Below, in pieces: positions 45,240 to 53,203 of a stretch of DNA of 64,000 bases. This stretch comes from Sinanaerobacter sp. ZZT-01. Its GTDB lineage: Bacteria; Bacillota; Clostridia; Peptostreptococcales; Anaerovoracaceae. The notes below the pieces were generated by a model. It searched no databases and was not told the origin of the DNA. It saw only the letters and a program-made list of their open reading frames with translations. Made by a program: the position numbers and the translations under genes. How positions within the stretch are numbered: the stretch's first letter is position 1; each line of letters opens with the position of its first letter. The stretch lies in assembly GCF_035621135.1 (NCBI RefSeq), contig NZ_CP141728.1, positions 1,612,001 to 1,676,000 of the forward strand. The letters run 5' to 3'.

Positions 45240-45268
45240 AAAAAAACAGCAGTTGTGCTGTTTTTTTT
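45240..45268 (+). terminator. Terminator/attenuator between scfA and scfB
   Basis: 12-bp stem AAAAAAACAGCA (45240-45251) / TGCTGTTTTTTT (45256-45267), loop GTTG. It would favour peptide mRNA over maturase mRNA. Confidence 0.88.
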
Positions 45269-45412
45269 ATCTGTTGGAGGATTGCTATTCTGCGGACAGA
45301 ATAGAAAGACTCTTGTCAATGGAAGATTGAGCAAAAACAGACAAGCTTTGTACTATGCCGTTTTGATAGAATAAAATATAAGAGAAATTTTAAAAATAAT
45401 AGGAGGATACCT

Positions 45413-46762
45413 GTGATACATAAATATAAATTTAAGGATCAGAATATAGTGCTGGATGTCAATAGTGGTGCCATTCATCTTGTGAGTGACAGCATTTATG
45501 ATATATTAGGATGTTATAAGGAAAAGACAAAGGAAGAAATTTATACTTTATTAGGAAATAGGTATAAAAAGGAAGAATTAGAAAAAGCTTATACAGATAT
45601 TCAGACCTTAGAAGAAGAGAATATGCTTTTTTCGGATGATTCTCAAATAACAAATGAGATGCTGGAAGGGCGAGGCTCTGTCATTAAAGCGATGTGCCTT
45701 CATGTAGCTCATGATTGTAATCTACGCTGCAAATATTGCTTTGCAGATAAAGGAGCTTACGTCGGCGAACGTGCACTGATGTCTTTGGAAACAGGGAAGA
45801 GGGCAATTGATTTTCTGCTAAATCAATCAGGAAGTCGTAGAAATTTGGAGCTTGATTTTTTCGGTGGGGAACCTTTGATGAATTTTGAGGTAGTGAAGCA
45901 ATTGGTACGTTACGGGAGAGAAGCGGAAAAGCCTTTGAATAAGAATATCCGTTTCACCATCACGACAAACGGCGTTTTGCTCGATGATGCAAAGATCGAT
46001 TTTATTAATGAAGAAATGTCAAATGTTATTTTAAGTATAGACGGAAGAAAAGCAGTAAATGACGAAATGCGTCAGACGATAAATGGACAGGGAAGCTACG
46101 ATGTGATTATGGACAACTATCTACGTTTTGTTAAAAAAAGAGAAGGACTCTATTATGTGAGAGGAACCTTTACTGCAAAAAATCTCGACTTTGCTGAAGA
46201 TGTGAAGCATTTGGTGGATTTGGGATTCAAAAATGTATCAGTAGAGCCTGTGGTCACGGACCCTACTTTGGATTATGCACTCCATGAGAGCGATTCAAAG
46301 GTTATAAAAGCAGAATATGACCGCTTGACTGATTTGTTTCTAGAGTATGAGGAGGCAGGAAAGGATTTTTCTTTCTTCCATTTTAATTTAGACTTAAATC
46401 AAGGACCATGTGTTTATAAGAGAGTTGCCGGCTGTGGAGCAGGAACGGAATACGTTGCTGTATCACCGGAAGGTGATATCTATCCATGTCATCAATTTGT
46501 GGGAAATGAATCCTTTAAGCTTGGGAATGTGAAAGAGGATCAGTTCGAGAATAAGCTTTTTGACCGCTTCAATAAGGCGCATATCTATAATAAAGAAGCT
46601 TGCCGGGAATGCTGGGCAAAATTTTATTGCAGCGGCGGATGCCATGCAAATGCTTATCACAGCAATGGAGATATTTTGAAACCTTATGAGCTTGGATGCG
46701 AATTGGAGAAGAAACGATTGGAATGTGCAATCGGAATTAAAGCGGTAGAAGCATGCAGATAA
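45413..46762 (+). CDS. scfB: SCIFF radical SAM maturase
   Basis: A 449-residue radical-SAM/SPASM enzyme. N-terminal peptide-recognition (RRE-like) region about 1-85, the radical cluster motif CNLRCKYCFA (CxxxCxxC) near residue 103, and SPASM cysteines in AGCGAGTEYVAVSPEGDIYPC and CRECWAKFYCSGGCHAN. It installs Cys-to-Thr thioether bridges in the SCIFF peptide. Start GTG 45413 behind AGGAGGA. No dedicated protease or exporter gene is next to it. Confidence 0.94.
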   Translation: MIHKYKFKDQNIVLDVNSGAIHLVSDSIYDILGCYKEKTKEEIYTLLGNRYKKEELEKAYTDIQTLEEENMLFSDDSQITNEMLEGRGSVIKAMCLHVAHDCNLRCKYCFADKGAYVGERALMSLETGKRAIDFLLNQSGSRRNLELDFFGGEPLMNFEVVKQLVRYGREAEKPLNKNIRFTITTNGVLLDDAKIDFINEEMSNVILSIDGRKAVNDEMRQTINGQGSYDVIMDNYLRFVKKREGLYYVRGTFTAKNLDFAEDVKHLVDLGFKNVSVEPVVTDPTLDYALHESDSKVIKAEYDRLTDLFLEYEEAGKDFSFFHFNLDLNQGPCVYKRVAGCGAGTEYVAVSPEGDIYPCHQFVGNESFKLGNVKEDQFENKLFDRFNKAHIYNKEACRECWAKFYCSGGCHANAYHSNGDILKPYELGCELEKKRLECAIGIKAVEACR

Positions 46763-46799
46763 GTATAAATAGAGAAGAAAGCGAGAGGGCAGAGCGGCA

Positions 46800-47348
46800 T
46801 TGAGAATTTTAGTAATAAGCGATACGCATGGCTATGTGAGCCCAGCAATGGAAATCTATCGTAACCAGCATGAGATTGAGCCGATCGACTGCATTGTTCA
46901 TCTGGGCGATTTAGTGTCCGATGCCAGAGCTCTAAAAGCAAGATTGCACGCAGAGGTTATTAGTGTAAAGGGTAATATGGATGGAAGTCATTCGGAAGAG
47001 GATTATAAAATTTTAACAACAGAGTATGGAAACCTTTTACTGTGTCACGGACATATGCAAAATGTAAAGTACGATACGCAGAATTTACTGTACCGAGCGG
47101 AAGAACTTGGCTGTAAGGCTGCACTTTACGGTCATACACATATCCCTTCCTTTGTAGATGCAAATGGAATTTATTTATTAAATCCGGGAAGCTTATCACT
47201 TCCAAAAGGCGGAAACCCTGGCTCTTATGCAATGATTGAGACCAGTTCGGAAGAATTTCGGGCTACGATCCTGTTTGAACCCCCAAAAAAGCCAAAGGTA
47301 ACAGGCGGATATTTGCGGGACTTGTTAAATAACAGTGACCGGGCATAA
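46800..47348 (+). CDS. YfcE/MJ0936-type metallophosphoesterase
   Basis: A 182-residue calcineurin-like phosphodiesterase. All metal motifs are present: ISDTHG, HLGDLV, KGNMD, CHGH and YGHTHIP. Start TTG 46800 behind GAGAGGG. Family members cleave phosphodiesters in vitro; the natural substrate is unknown. It lies 37 bp after scfB and 56 bp before mrnC, so it may be cotranscribed with either. Confidence 0.9.
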   Translation: MRILVISDTHGYVSPAMEIYRNQHEIEPIDCIVHLGDLVSDARALKARLHAEVISVKGNMDGSHSEEDYKILTTEYGNLLLCHGHMQNVKYDTQNLLYRAEELGCKAALYGHTHIPSFVDANGIYLLNPGSLSLPKGGNPGSYAMIETSSEEFRATILFEPPKKPKVTGGYLRDLLNNSDRA

Positions 47349-47404
47349 GACGTTTGGTAATCATGTATAAAATGGAAGAATAGAGGCGGCGGGAAGGGCT
47401 GCGG

Positions 47405-47809
47405 ATGGGAATAAGTATGGAAAAAACAGATCAAACAGCGTATATGAATACGACGGTGCTTGCTTATATGGGAGATGCGGTATATGAAGTATTTGTTCGT
47501 GAGCATGTGATTGCAAGTGGACAAATTCATGCAGATCGGCTGCATCAATCAGCTGTCAGATATGTAAGAGCGGAAGGGCAGGCAAAAGCATTAAAGAAAA
47601 TGCTTGAAGATTTATCGGAAACTGAACTGGCGTTGGTGAAGCGGGCGCGAAATAAAAAAATAACTTCAAAACCGAAGAATGCAGACCCCATTACGTATAA
47701 ATGGGCGACGGCATTTGAAGCGCTGATTGGATACCTGCACCTGAGTGGACAGAAGGCCCGCAGAAATGAGATTATGGAACAAACCGTTTCTATTATTGAA
47801 AAGCTTTGA
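47405..47809 (+). CDS. mrnC: Mini-ribonuclease III
   Basis: A 134-residue RNase III-like nuclease without a dsRNA-binding domain. Catalytic motif in LAYMGDAVYEVFVREH, then RARNKKITSKPKNADPITYK and the C-terminal FEALIGYLHLSG. It trims 23S rRNA precursors. In Bacillus it lies between cysS and rlmB; here accessory genes separate it from both. The start could be ATG 47405 or 47417. Confidence 0.94.
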   Translation: MGISMEKTDQTAYMNTTVLAYMGDAVYEVFVREHVIASGQIHADRLHQSAVRYVRAEGQAKALKKMLEDLSETELALVKRARNKKITSKPKNADPITYKWATAFEALIGYLHLSGQKARRNEIMEQTVSIIEKL

Positions 47810-47818
47810 GGTAATGTT

Positions 47819-49909
47819 ATGAAGCGAATTGCGGTCGTTGCAATGGAAAAACAATATGCAAAGTATTTGCGAGATAATTTAGCATTGTATTTATCGAATT
47901 ATGCGGAGTTTTATTATTATTCTCTTTCTGAAATAGAAAAGATGGATTTCATTGAAGAAGAATTTGTTGTCATTTCTACCTTTACTATTTTTCAGGGAGT
48001 GAAACATAAGATGACGACTCAATCAGAGCTGATTGTGGTCAATGTAACGCTGAGCCGTGAAAAGATAAAGCCGCTTTACGAGCTGCCAATGGGAACAAGG
48101 GCACTTCTTGTAAACTTTGATTACCGAACCTGTGTGCAGGCAATTACGAACCTTTACGGTGCGGGACTGCATAATCTGGAGCTGGTTCCTTATTTTGGAG
48201 AGGATGATTATGACCATACCATTCATCTTGCGATTACGCCGAATGAAGTGAGGCTGGTTCCTGAGGGAATTAAAAAAATAATAGATATAGGAGAAAGCGT
48301 AATTGATTTCAGCTGCTTGTACCATATTGCAGAGCGGCTGGGTGTCTCGGACGTATTTGCTGCGAAGGAAGGAATACGTGCCAAAAAAATCGGCTATTTT
48401 TCTAATTTTGGAATGGAGCGTTTGCTCGGAGAAAATGAAAGCCTTACAGAAAGAGTCGATACTTTGATCAAGCTTATGAAGCAAGGAATCATACTGGCAG
48501 ATATTGTAGGAAACATTTATACCTGCAATGAAAAAGCACAAAGACTTTTGCAGAATCGTTCTGAATTACTCGTGGGCTTTAATATTTCTGAACTGCTCCC
48601 TGAAATTAAAATTCAAAGTTACCAGAAGCAGAAAAAAGAGCCTAGAGATGAATTGATTTGCATCAACGGCATGAATTTAATTATTTCTGTCGTTCAGATT
48701 ATAGTAGAAGAAGAAATCAGAGGAAGTATTATAACACTTGATAATTTTGAAGAAGTGGAAGAAAAACAGCACGGTATCCGAACGCGCATGAGTTCATCCG
48801 GTCACAAAGCGAGATATAGTTTCTCGGATATCATAGGTGATTCTCATGAAATTATAAAGACGATTCAGATTGCCCGTCGTATGGCGAAATCAGACTCTTC
48901 TGTTATGATTATCGGAGAGAGTGGCACCGGAAAAGAAATTTTTGCACAGAGCATTCACAACGAATCACTGAGAAGTCGTTACAATTTCGTAGCAGTAAAT
49001 TGTGCGGCGATACCAGAAAATCTTTTAGAAAGTGAGATGTTTGGTTATGCCGAGGGTGCGTTTACGGGAGCCAAGAGGGGTGGAACGGTAGGATACTTTG
49101 AATTGGCCCATAAAGGAACCATATTTTTGGATGAAATCGGAGAAATGCCTTTGAATCTTCAATCCAAATTATTAAGAGTAATTGAAGAACGCCAGATTAC
49201 GAAGGTAGGATCAAATAAGCAATTTTATGTTGATGTAAGGATTATTTGTGCAACGAATAAAAACTTGTTTGGATTGGTGGAGAAGGGCGGATTTCGGGAA
49301 GATTTATATTACAGATTGAATGTGCTGCCGCTTCGTCTTCCGAGCCTTAAAGAGAGAAAATCGGATATCTATCCGATTCTGCTTCACTTTATGAAGCAGG
49401 TAGGCATTCCGCTTTCCTTTACGGAAGAAGCAAAAGAAGCCTTGATTTACTATGGGTGGCGAGGCAACATAAGGGAATTGAGAAATGCGGTGGAATTTTT
49501 ATGTAATTTGGGCAAAGAAAAAATAGAATTAAAGGATCTGATCTTTTTACGGGAAACGCAAACGGTGAGAAGAAGTTCATTGATGCAGGAAGAAAAATTA
49601 GGAAATGAAGTCGGCGGAGAAATAGCAGAATACGAGAAAAGCTATATTCTGCGGTTTGGAAATAAAATTCCGCTTATGCGATTTGTGCTGGAGGAGTTGA
49701 TAAAAGCAAAGGGCGATAAGGAATTTTTAAGCAGAAATAAGCTGTACCGCAAAGCAACGGAAAGGGGACTTTCATTTACGGAGGGAGAAATCCGGGGGAT
49801 GATCCGCAGCTTAAGTGAAGCTGGATTTTTAGACAGCAGGAGCGGAAGGAGAGGCACTTCTATTCTCGATCGTGGAATTCATTTATATCGATCATTAAAT
49901 AAATTATAA
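47819..49909 (+). CDS. Sigma-54-dependent regulator with N-terminal PrpR-like domain and winged-helix C-terminus (module 2)
   Basis: A 696-residue enhancer-binding protein. Residues 1-190 form a PrpR_N-like sensory domain beginning MKRIAVVAMEKQYAKYL; a PAS-like domain follows (about 205-320), then AAA+ (about 340-580: [33 protein letters not shown]). Instead of a Fis HTH the C-terminus (about 620-696) resembles a winged helix (RKATERGLSFTEGEIRGMIR, wing GRRGTS). It starts 9 bp after mrnC and is a paralogue of the regulator at 50893. Its probable target promoter is at 50116; the structural gene there has decayed. Confidence 0.9.
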   Translation: MKRIAVVAMEKQYAKYLRDNLALYLSNYAEFYYYSLSEIEKMDFIEEEFVVISTFTIFQGVKHKMTTQSELIVVNVTLSREKIKPLYELPMGTRALLVNFDYRTCVQAITNLYGAGLHNLELVPYFGEDDYDHTIHLAITPNEVRLVPEGIKKIIDIGESVIDFSCLYHIAERLGVSDVFAAKEGIRAKKIGYFSNFGMERLLGENESLTERVDTLIKLMKQGIILADIVGNIYTCNEKAQRLLQNRSELLVGFNISELLPEIKIQSYQKQKKEPRDELICINGMNLIISVVQIIVEEEIRGSIITLDNFEEVEEKQHGIRTRMSSSGHKARYSFSDIIGDSHEIIKTIQIARRMAKSDSSVMIIGESGTGKEIFAQSIHNESLRSRYNFVAVNCAAIPENLLESEMFGYAEGAFTGAKRGGTVGYFELAHKGTIFLDEIGEMPLNLQSKLLRVIEERQITKVGSNKQFYVDVRIICATNKNLFGLVEKGGFREDLYYRLNVLPLRLPSLKERKSDIYPILLHFMKQVGIPLSFTEEAKEALIYYGWRGNIRELRNAVEFLCNLGKEKIELKDLIFLRETQTVRRSSLMQEEKLGNEVGGEIAEYEKSYILRFGNKIPLMRFVLEELIKAKGDKEFLSRNKLYRKATERGLSFTEGEIRGMIRSLSEAGFLDSRSGRRGTSILDRGIHLYRSLNKL

Positions 49910-49914
49910 ATAGG

Positions 49915-49957
49915 AACAATAGGCAAATGAAATACCAATAATGCCTATTGTTTTTTT
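49915..49957 (+). terminator. Terminator after the module 2 regulator
   Basis: 11-bp stem AACAATAGGCA (49915-49925) / TGCCTATTGTT (49942-49952) followed by T7. Confidence 0.9.
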
Positions 49958-50004
49958 GTTATGTGGGGATAAATTGCTGATTATTTATGTTTGCATGAGG
50001 AAAC

Positions 50005-50023
50005 CTTTCATTTTAAATGAAAG
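50005..50023. promoter_or_regulatory. Palindrome, probable enhancer of module 2
   Basis: CTTTCATTT (50005-50013) and its exact complement (50015-50023) around one T. It lies about 95 bp before the sigma-54 promoter and is flanked by TGCAT / ATGCA. Confidence 0.6.
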
Positions 50024-50115
50024 AAATGCAGGGTAGGAAACACTCCATCAAGAAAAAGCAGTCCAAATGCGACGGAATATTGAGAGTTTATTTATATTTT
50101 ATAATTTTCTGCTAA

Positions 50116-50132
50116 TTGGCATGGAAATTGCT
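50116..50132 (+). promoter_or_regulatory. Sigma-54 (-24/-12) promoter, module 2
   Basis: TTGGCATGGAAATTGCT, GG at 50118-50119 and GC at 50130-50131; full consensus. It drives the chimeric gene at 50182. Confidence 0.92.
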
Positions 50133-50181
50133 TTTATATGAATGTGAAATAATAAATATCTTTAGAAAGGATGGATTTTAC

Positions 50182-50691
50182 ATGAATAGCATTTTGCAAA
50201 CAATTAATGATTTTTATGCAAACATAGTTCCTATTGGGGATGCTATGTGGGGATTCCCTACGAACTTCGAATGGTATACGAAAATTCCCATTTTAGGCAA
50301 TTTTACATTTGCAGTTCTGCTGCTTTTGGGCATGGGTATCTTTTTTTCGATCAAGTTTAATCTGGTACAGTTCCGTTTCTTCAAAAGAGGTCTAAAATCC
50401 TTAATGAAAAAGAAAAGAGATGAAACTGGTGTTACACCGCTGGCGGCTTTTATGCTAAGCACGGCAATGCGGGTTGGACCTGGAAACATCATTGGTGTGC
50501 TAAACAATTGGAAGGATGAATTCTACGGCTATTACCATTACGGGCTTTGCTATGTGCTTCAAATAGACCCTCAAACTATTGGAAACCCAGGGAGAATTGG
50601 AATTCTGGAAGAACTTTTTGAATATATGAGTAAATTTGAAGATATCTGGTTTGCTACCGGGAAAGAAATGACAGGCTGGGAAGGAGCGTGA
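50182..50691 (+). pseudogene. Chimeric remnant: AGCS symporter N-terminus fused to polysaccharide-deacetylase C-terminus
   Basis: A 169-residue frame from ATG 50182 (AAAGGATGG upstream). Residues 1-100 match the start of alanine/glycine:cation symporters (GMGIFFSIKFNLVQFRFFKR, then GVTPLAAFMLSTAMRVGPGN). At GNIIGV the similarity stops. Residues about 106-165 match the C-terminus of PuuE/allantoinase-type polysaccharide deacetylases (DPQTIGNPGRIGILEELFEY, DIWFATGKEMTGW). Neither half can be functional. An internal deletion spanning the symporter, any genes between, and most of the deacetylase would explain it. It still sits behind an intact sigma-54 promoter. Confidence 0.8.
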
Positions 50692-50695
50692 TAAA

Positions 50696-50803
50696 CGAAT
50701 CCTGTTGGAAAAGACATTGAATTTGGATATGAAAGGACGGAATGTAAGAGCGCCAGCTCGAAAAGACGGCGTTAAACCAGTGATGAGGAAGCATGATTGA
50801 ATT
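50696..50803 (+). pseudogene. Further gene debris after the chimera
   Basis: An open frame without its own start (50696-50800) reads EKTLNLDMKGRNVRAPARKD and ends RKHD-stop. It looks like a C-terminal fragment of a protein I cannot identify. The next bases include a lyase-gene tail (see the repeat). Likely the remains of the original downstream operon. Confidence 0.4.
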
Positions 50804-50838
50804 CGTTGGCATAAAATAAAAATTATGTTACAATCGGA
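50804..50838 (+). repeat. 35-bp repeat copy 1 with sigma-A promoter for the module 3 regulator
   Basis: Identical to 56150-56184. It contains TTGGCA (50806-50811), 17 bp, TACAAT (50829-50834). In copy 2 the same TTG-GCA-TAA are the last codons and stop of the lyase gene, so copy 1 carries the tail of a lost lyase gene. Confidence 0.85.
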
Positions 50839-50892
50839 GTGCAGAAAAGAGTAAGGAAAACTCATCATGACAAAGGAAGCTTGAGGTGTATT

Positions 50893-53010
50893 ATGAAGCG
50901 GATCGCGGTCGTTGCAATGGAAAAACAGTATGCAAAGTATTTGAGAGATAATCTGGCGCTTTATTTATCAAATTATGCTGAGATCTGCTATTATACGGTG
51001 GCAGAAGTAGAACGAATGGAACAAATTCCTGAAGAGTTTGTCCTTGTGTCGGCTTTTACTATTTTTCAAAGAGTAAAGGAAAAGATAAAGGAAACCTCAG
51101 AACTGATTGTAATTAGCATTACGTTAAATAAAGAGAAGGTTGAACCCTTGAGAAAACTTTCTAAGGGAACACGTGCGCTTCTTGTAAATATTGATGAACG
51201 GACATGCATGCAGGTAATTACATCCTTGTATGCAGCAGGCTTTCGTAATGTAGAGCTGATTCCTTATTGGGGGACAAACGGCTATGATGAAAGCATTAAG
51301 CTGGCAATCACCCCCGATGAGGAATGGCTGGTTCCTGATGGGATGGAAAAGATTATTAATATCGGAGAACGTATCATAGATTTAAATTGCATTTATGACA
51401 TTGCAGATAAGCTTGGTGCAGAGACGCTTTTTGGTTCTCGGGAGGCATTTGAAGCGAAAAACAATATGTATTTCGGAAATGCGAATATCGAGCGAATTCT
51501 AGGTTTGAATAAGAATTTATCCGGTCGGATAGAAGCACTCCTTCATCTGATGGATCAAGGCATCATTATCACAGATGTCTTAGGGAAAGTATGCCTGCAT
51601 AACGACAAGGCACAGGCTTTTTTGCGCAGAAGATCAGAGCTTTTGATTGGTTTTGATATGCTGGATATTTTACCAGAGCTGAAAGCGTTCACTGCGACAA
51701 ACCGAAAGGAGAACAGTGACAAAGAACTGATTGAGATAAATGGCGAAAACTTAGTTGTCTCGTTAAGTGGCATTGTTCAAGATGGAGAACATTTAGGCAA
51801 TGTAATCATTTTGGATAATTTTGAAAAGATAGAAGAGCAGCAGCACGGCCTTCGAAGCAAGCTGAGCGGAGTGGATCATGAGGCACGCTACCATTTTGAG
51901 GATATAAAAGGGAAAAGCGAAGAATTGGAAAAGGTAATCACAGCTGCAAAACGGATGGCTCGCTCCGATTCATCGGTTCTTATTACGGGAGAAAGCGGCG
52001 TGGGAAAGGAAGTGTTTGCACAGAGCATTCACAATGAATCCTCACGTGCAAGTTATAATTTCGTCGCGGTGAATTGTGCGGCGATTCCTGAAAATTTGCT
52101 GGAAAGTGAAATGTTTGGCTACGAAGAAGGGTCGTTTACAGGAGCACGCAAGGGCGGTAAAATCGGTTACTTTGAGCTGGCGCATAAAGGGACGATTTTT
52201 CTTGATGAAATTGGCGAAATGCCCCTTTTGCTGCAATCAAAATTGCTTCGTGTGATTGAAGAAAGAAAAATTGTAAAAATCGGATCGCATAAAGTTGTGA
52301 ATGTAGATGTTCGGATTATTGCAGCAACCAATAAGGATCTCATGCAGCTGGTTTGTGAGGGTAATTTTCGGGAGGACTTGTATTACCGTATTAATGTTTT
52401 ACCTTTGCAGATACCAAGTCTCAGAGAACGTTCGGAAGATATTATGAACTTGCTGGAGTGGTTTTTGTCTCTTATGGATTGCAGCTTTACATTCAGCCAT
52501 TCTGCGAAAAAAATAATTGAAAGGTATCCGTGGCAGGGCAATATTCGTGAATTGCGTAATGCAGCAGAGTATCTTGCCAATTTAAATAAAGTGGAAATTG
52601 ATGTTGTGGATCTGCCTCCGTCATTACGCAACTTTGCAAAAGACGCAGAAGGACCGCGGGGAATCCCTGCTGCTGAAAATGCAGGAGGAAGTATTTTAAA
52701 AAAAGAAAAAGAGTACTCTGCACATTTTAATTATAGATTCCTTTTGAGGGAAGGGAAGCGTGTGGAGCTGTTTCTTTTTATATTATCGGAACTGGCTGAA
52801 AATTATCAGTGCAGGAAGCGTATAGGGCGCAGCGGGTTGATGCAAAGAGCGCTGAAAGAAGGGAGTCTGTTTACAGAGGCTGAGATTAGAACGGCGCTTC
52901 GAAAATTAGATGACTTTGGATTTGTTTCTACCGGAATCGGCAGAGGAGGCAGTGTAATTACGGAAAGTGGTTTCTCGTTATTAAACGATATAAAAGGTTT
53001 AATTGGTTAA
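50893..53010 (+). CDS. Sigma-54-dependent regulator with N-terminal PrpR-like domain and winged-helix C-terminus (module 3)
   Basis: A 705-residue paralogue of the regulator at 47819; the first 17 residues are identical. Same order: PrpR_N-like (1-190), PAS-like, AAA+ ([27 protein letters not shown]), then a winged-helix-like C-terminus (GRSGLMQRALKEGSLFTEAE, wing GRGGSVIT). The sigma-54 contact loop is GSFTGA rather than GAFTGA. ATG 50893 follows GAGGT, as in the paralogue; the frame is open back to 50839. It probably activates the promoter at 53151 that drives the NhaC-lyase operon. Confidence 0.9.
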   Translation: MKRIAVVAMEKQYAKYLRDNLALYLSNYAEICYYTVAEVERMEQIPEEFVLVSAFTIFQRVKEKIKETSELIVISITLNKEKVEPLRKLSKGTRALLVNIDERTCMQVITSLYAAGFRNVELIPYWGTNGYDESIKLAITPDEEWLVPDGMEKIINIGERIIDLNCIYDIADKLGAETLFGSREAFEAKNNMYFGNANIERILGLNKNLSGRIEALLHLMDQGIIITDVLGKVCLHNDKAQAFLRRRSELLIGFDMLDILPELKAFTATNRKENSDKELIEINGENLVVSLSGIVQDGEHLGNVIILDNFEKIEEQQHGLRSKLSGVDHEARYHFEDIKGKSEELEKVITAAKRMARSDSSVLITGESGVGKEVFAQSIHNESSRASYNFVAVNCAAIPENLLESEMFGYEEGSFTGARKGGKIGYFELAHKGTIFLDEIGEMPLLLQSKLLRVIEERKIVKIGSHKVVNVDVRIIAATNKDLMQLVCEGNFREDLYYRINVLPLQIPSLRERSEDIMNLLEWFLSLMDCSFTFSHSAKKIIERYPWQGNIRELRNAAEYLANLNKVEIDVVDLPPSLRNFAKDAEGPRGIPAAENAGGSILKKEKEYSAHFNYRFLLREGKRVELFLFILSELAENYQCRKRIGRSGLMQRALKEGSLFTEAEIRTALRKLDDFGFVSTGIGRGGSVITESGFSLLNDIKGLIG

Positions 53011-53023
53011 TAAAAGACCAGTT

Positions 53024-53167
53024 GAACCGGTTCCTTTAGCCCGAAAATAATAAAATAAAGACTGAAAGAAAAAGTGATAAAATTTTGTATTTACTATAAA
53101 TTAAAGCTTTAGAACGGTTTGAACAGTCAGAATCTTAAAAAAAAGGATAATTGGCATGATGCTTGCT
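53024..53167 (+). promoter_or_regulatory. Sigma-54 promoter of module 3 with possible enhancer
   Basis: TTGGCATGATGCTTGCT at 53151-53167 (GG 53153-53154, GC 53165-53166) is a full -24/-12 match. Upstream, GAACCGGTTC (53024-53033) is a perfect palindrome, and a related GAACGGTTTGAAC occurs at 53112-53124. These may be the enhancer sites, with less certainty. Confidence 0.85.
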
Positions 53168-53203
53168 CTATTAAATAGCAACAAGAAAAAAGGAGGAATC
53201 ATC

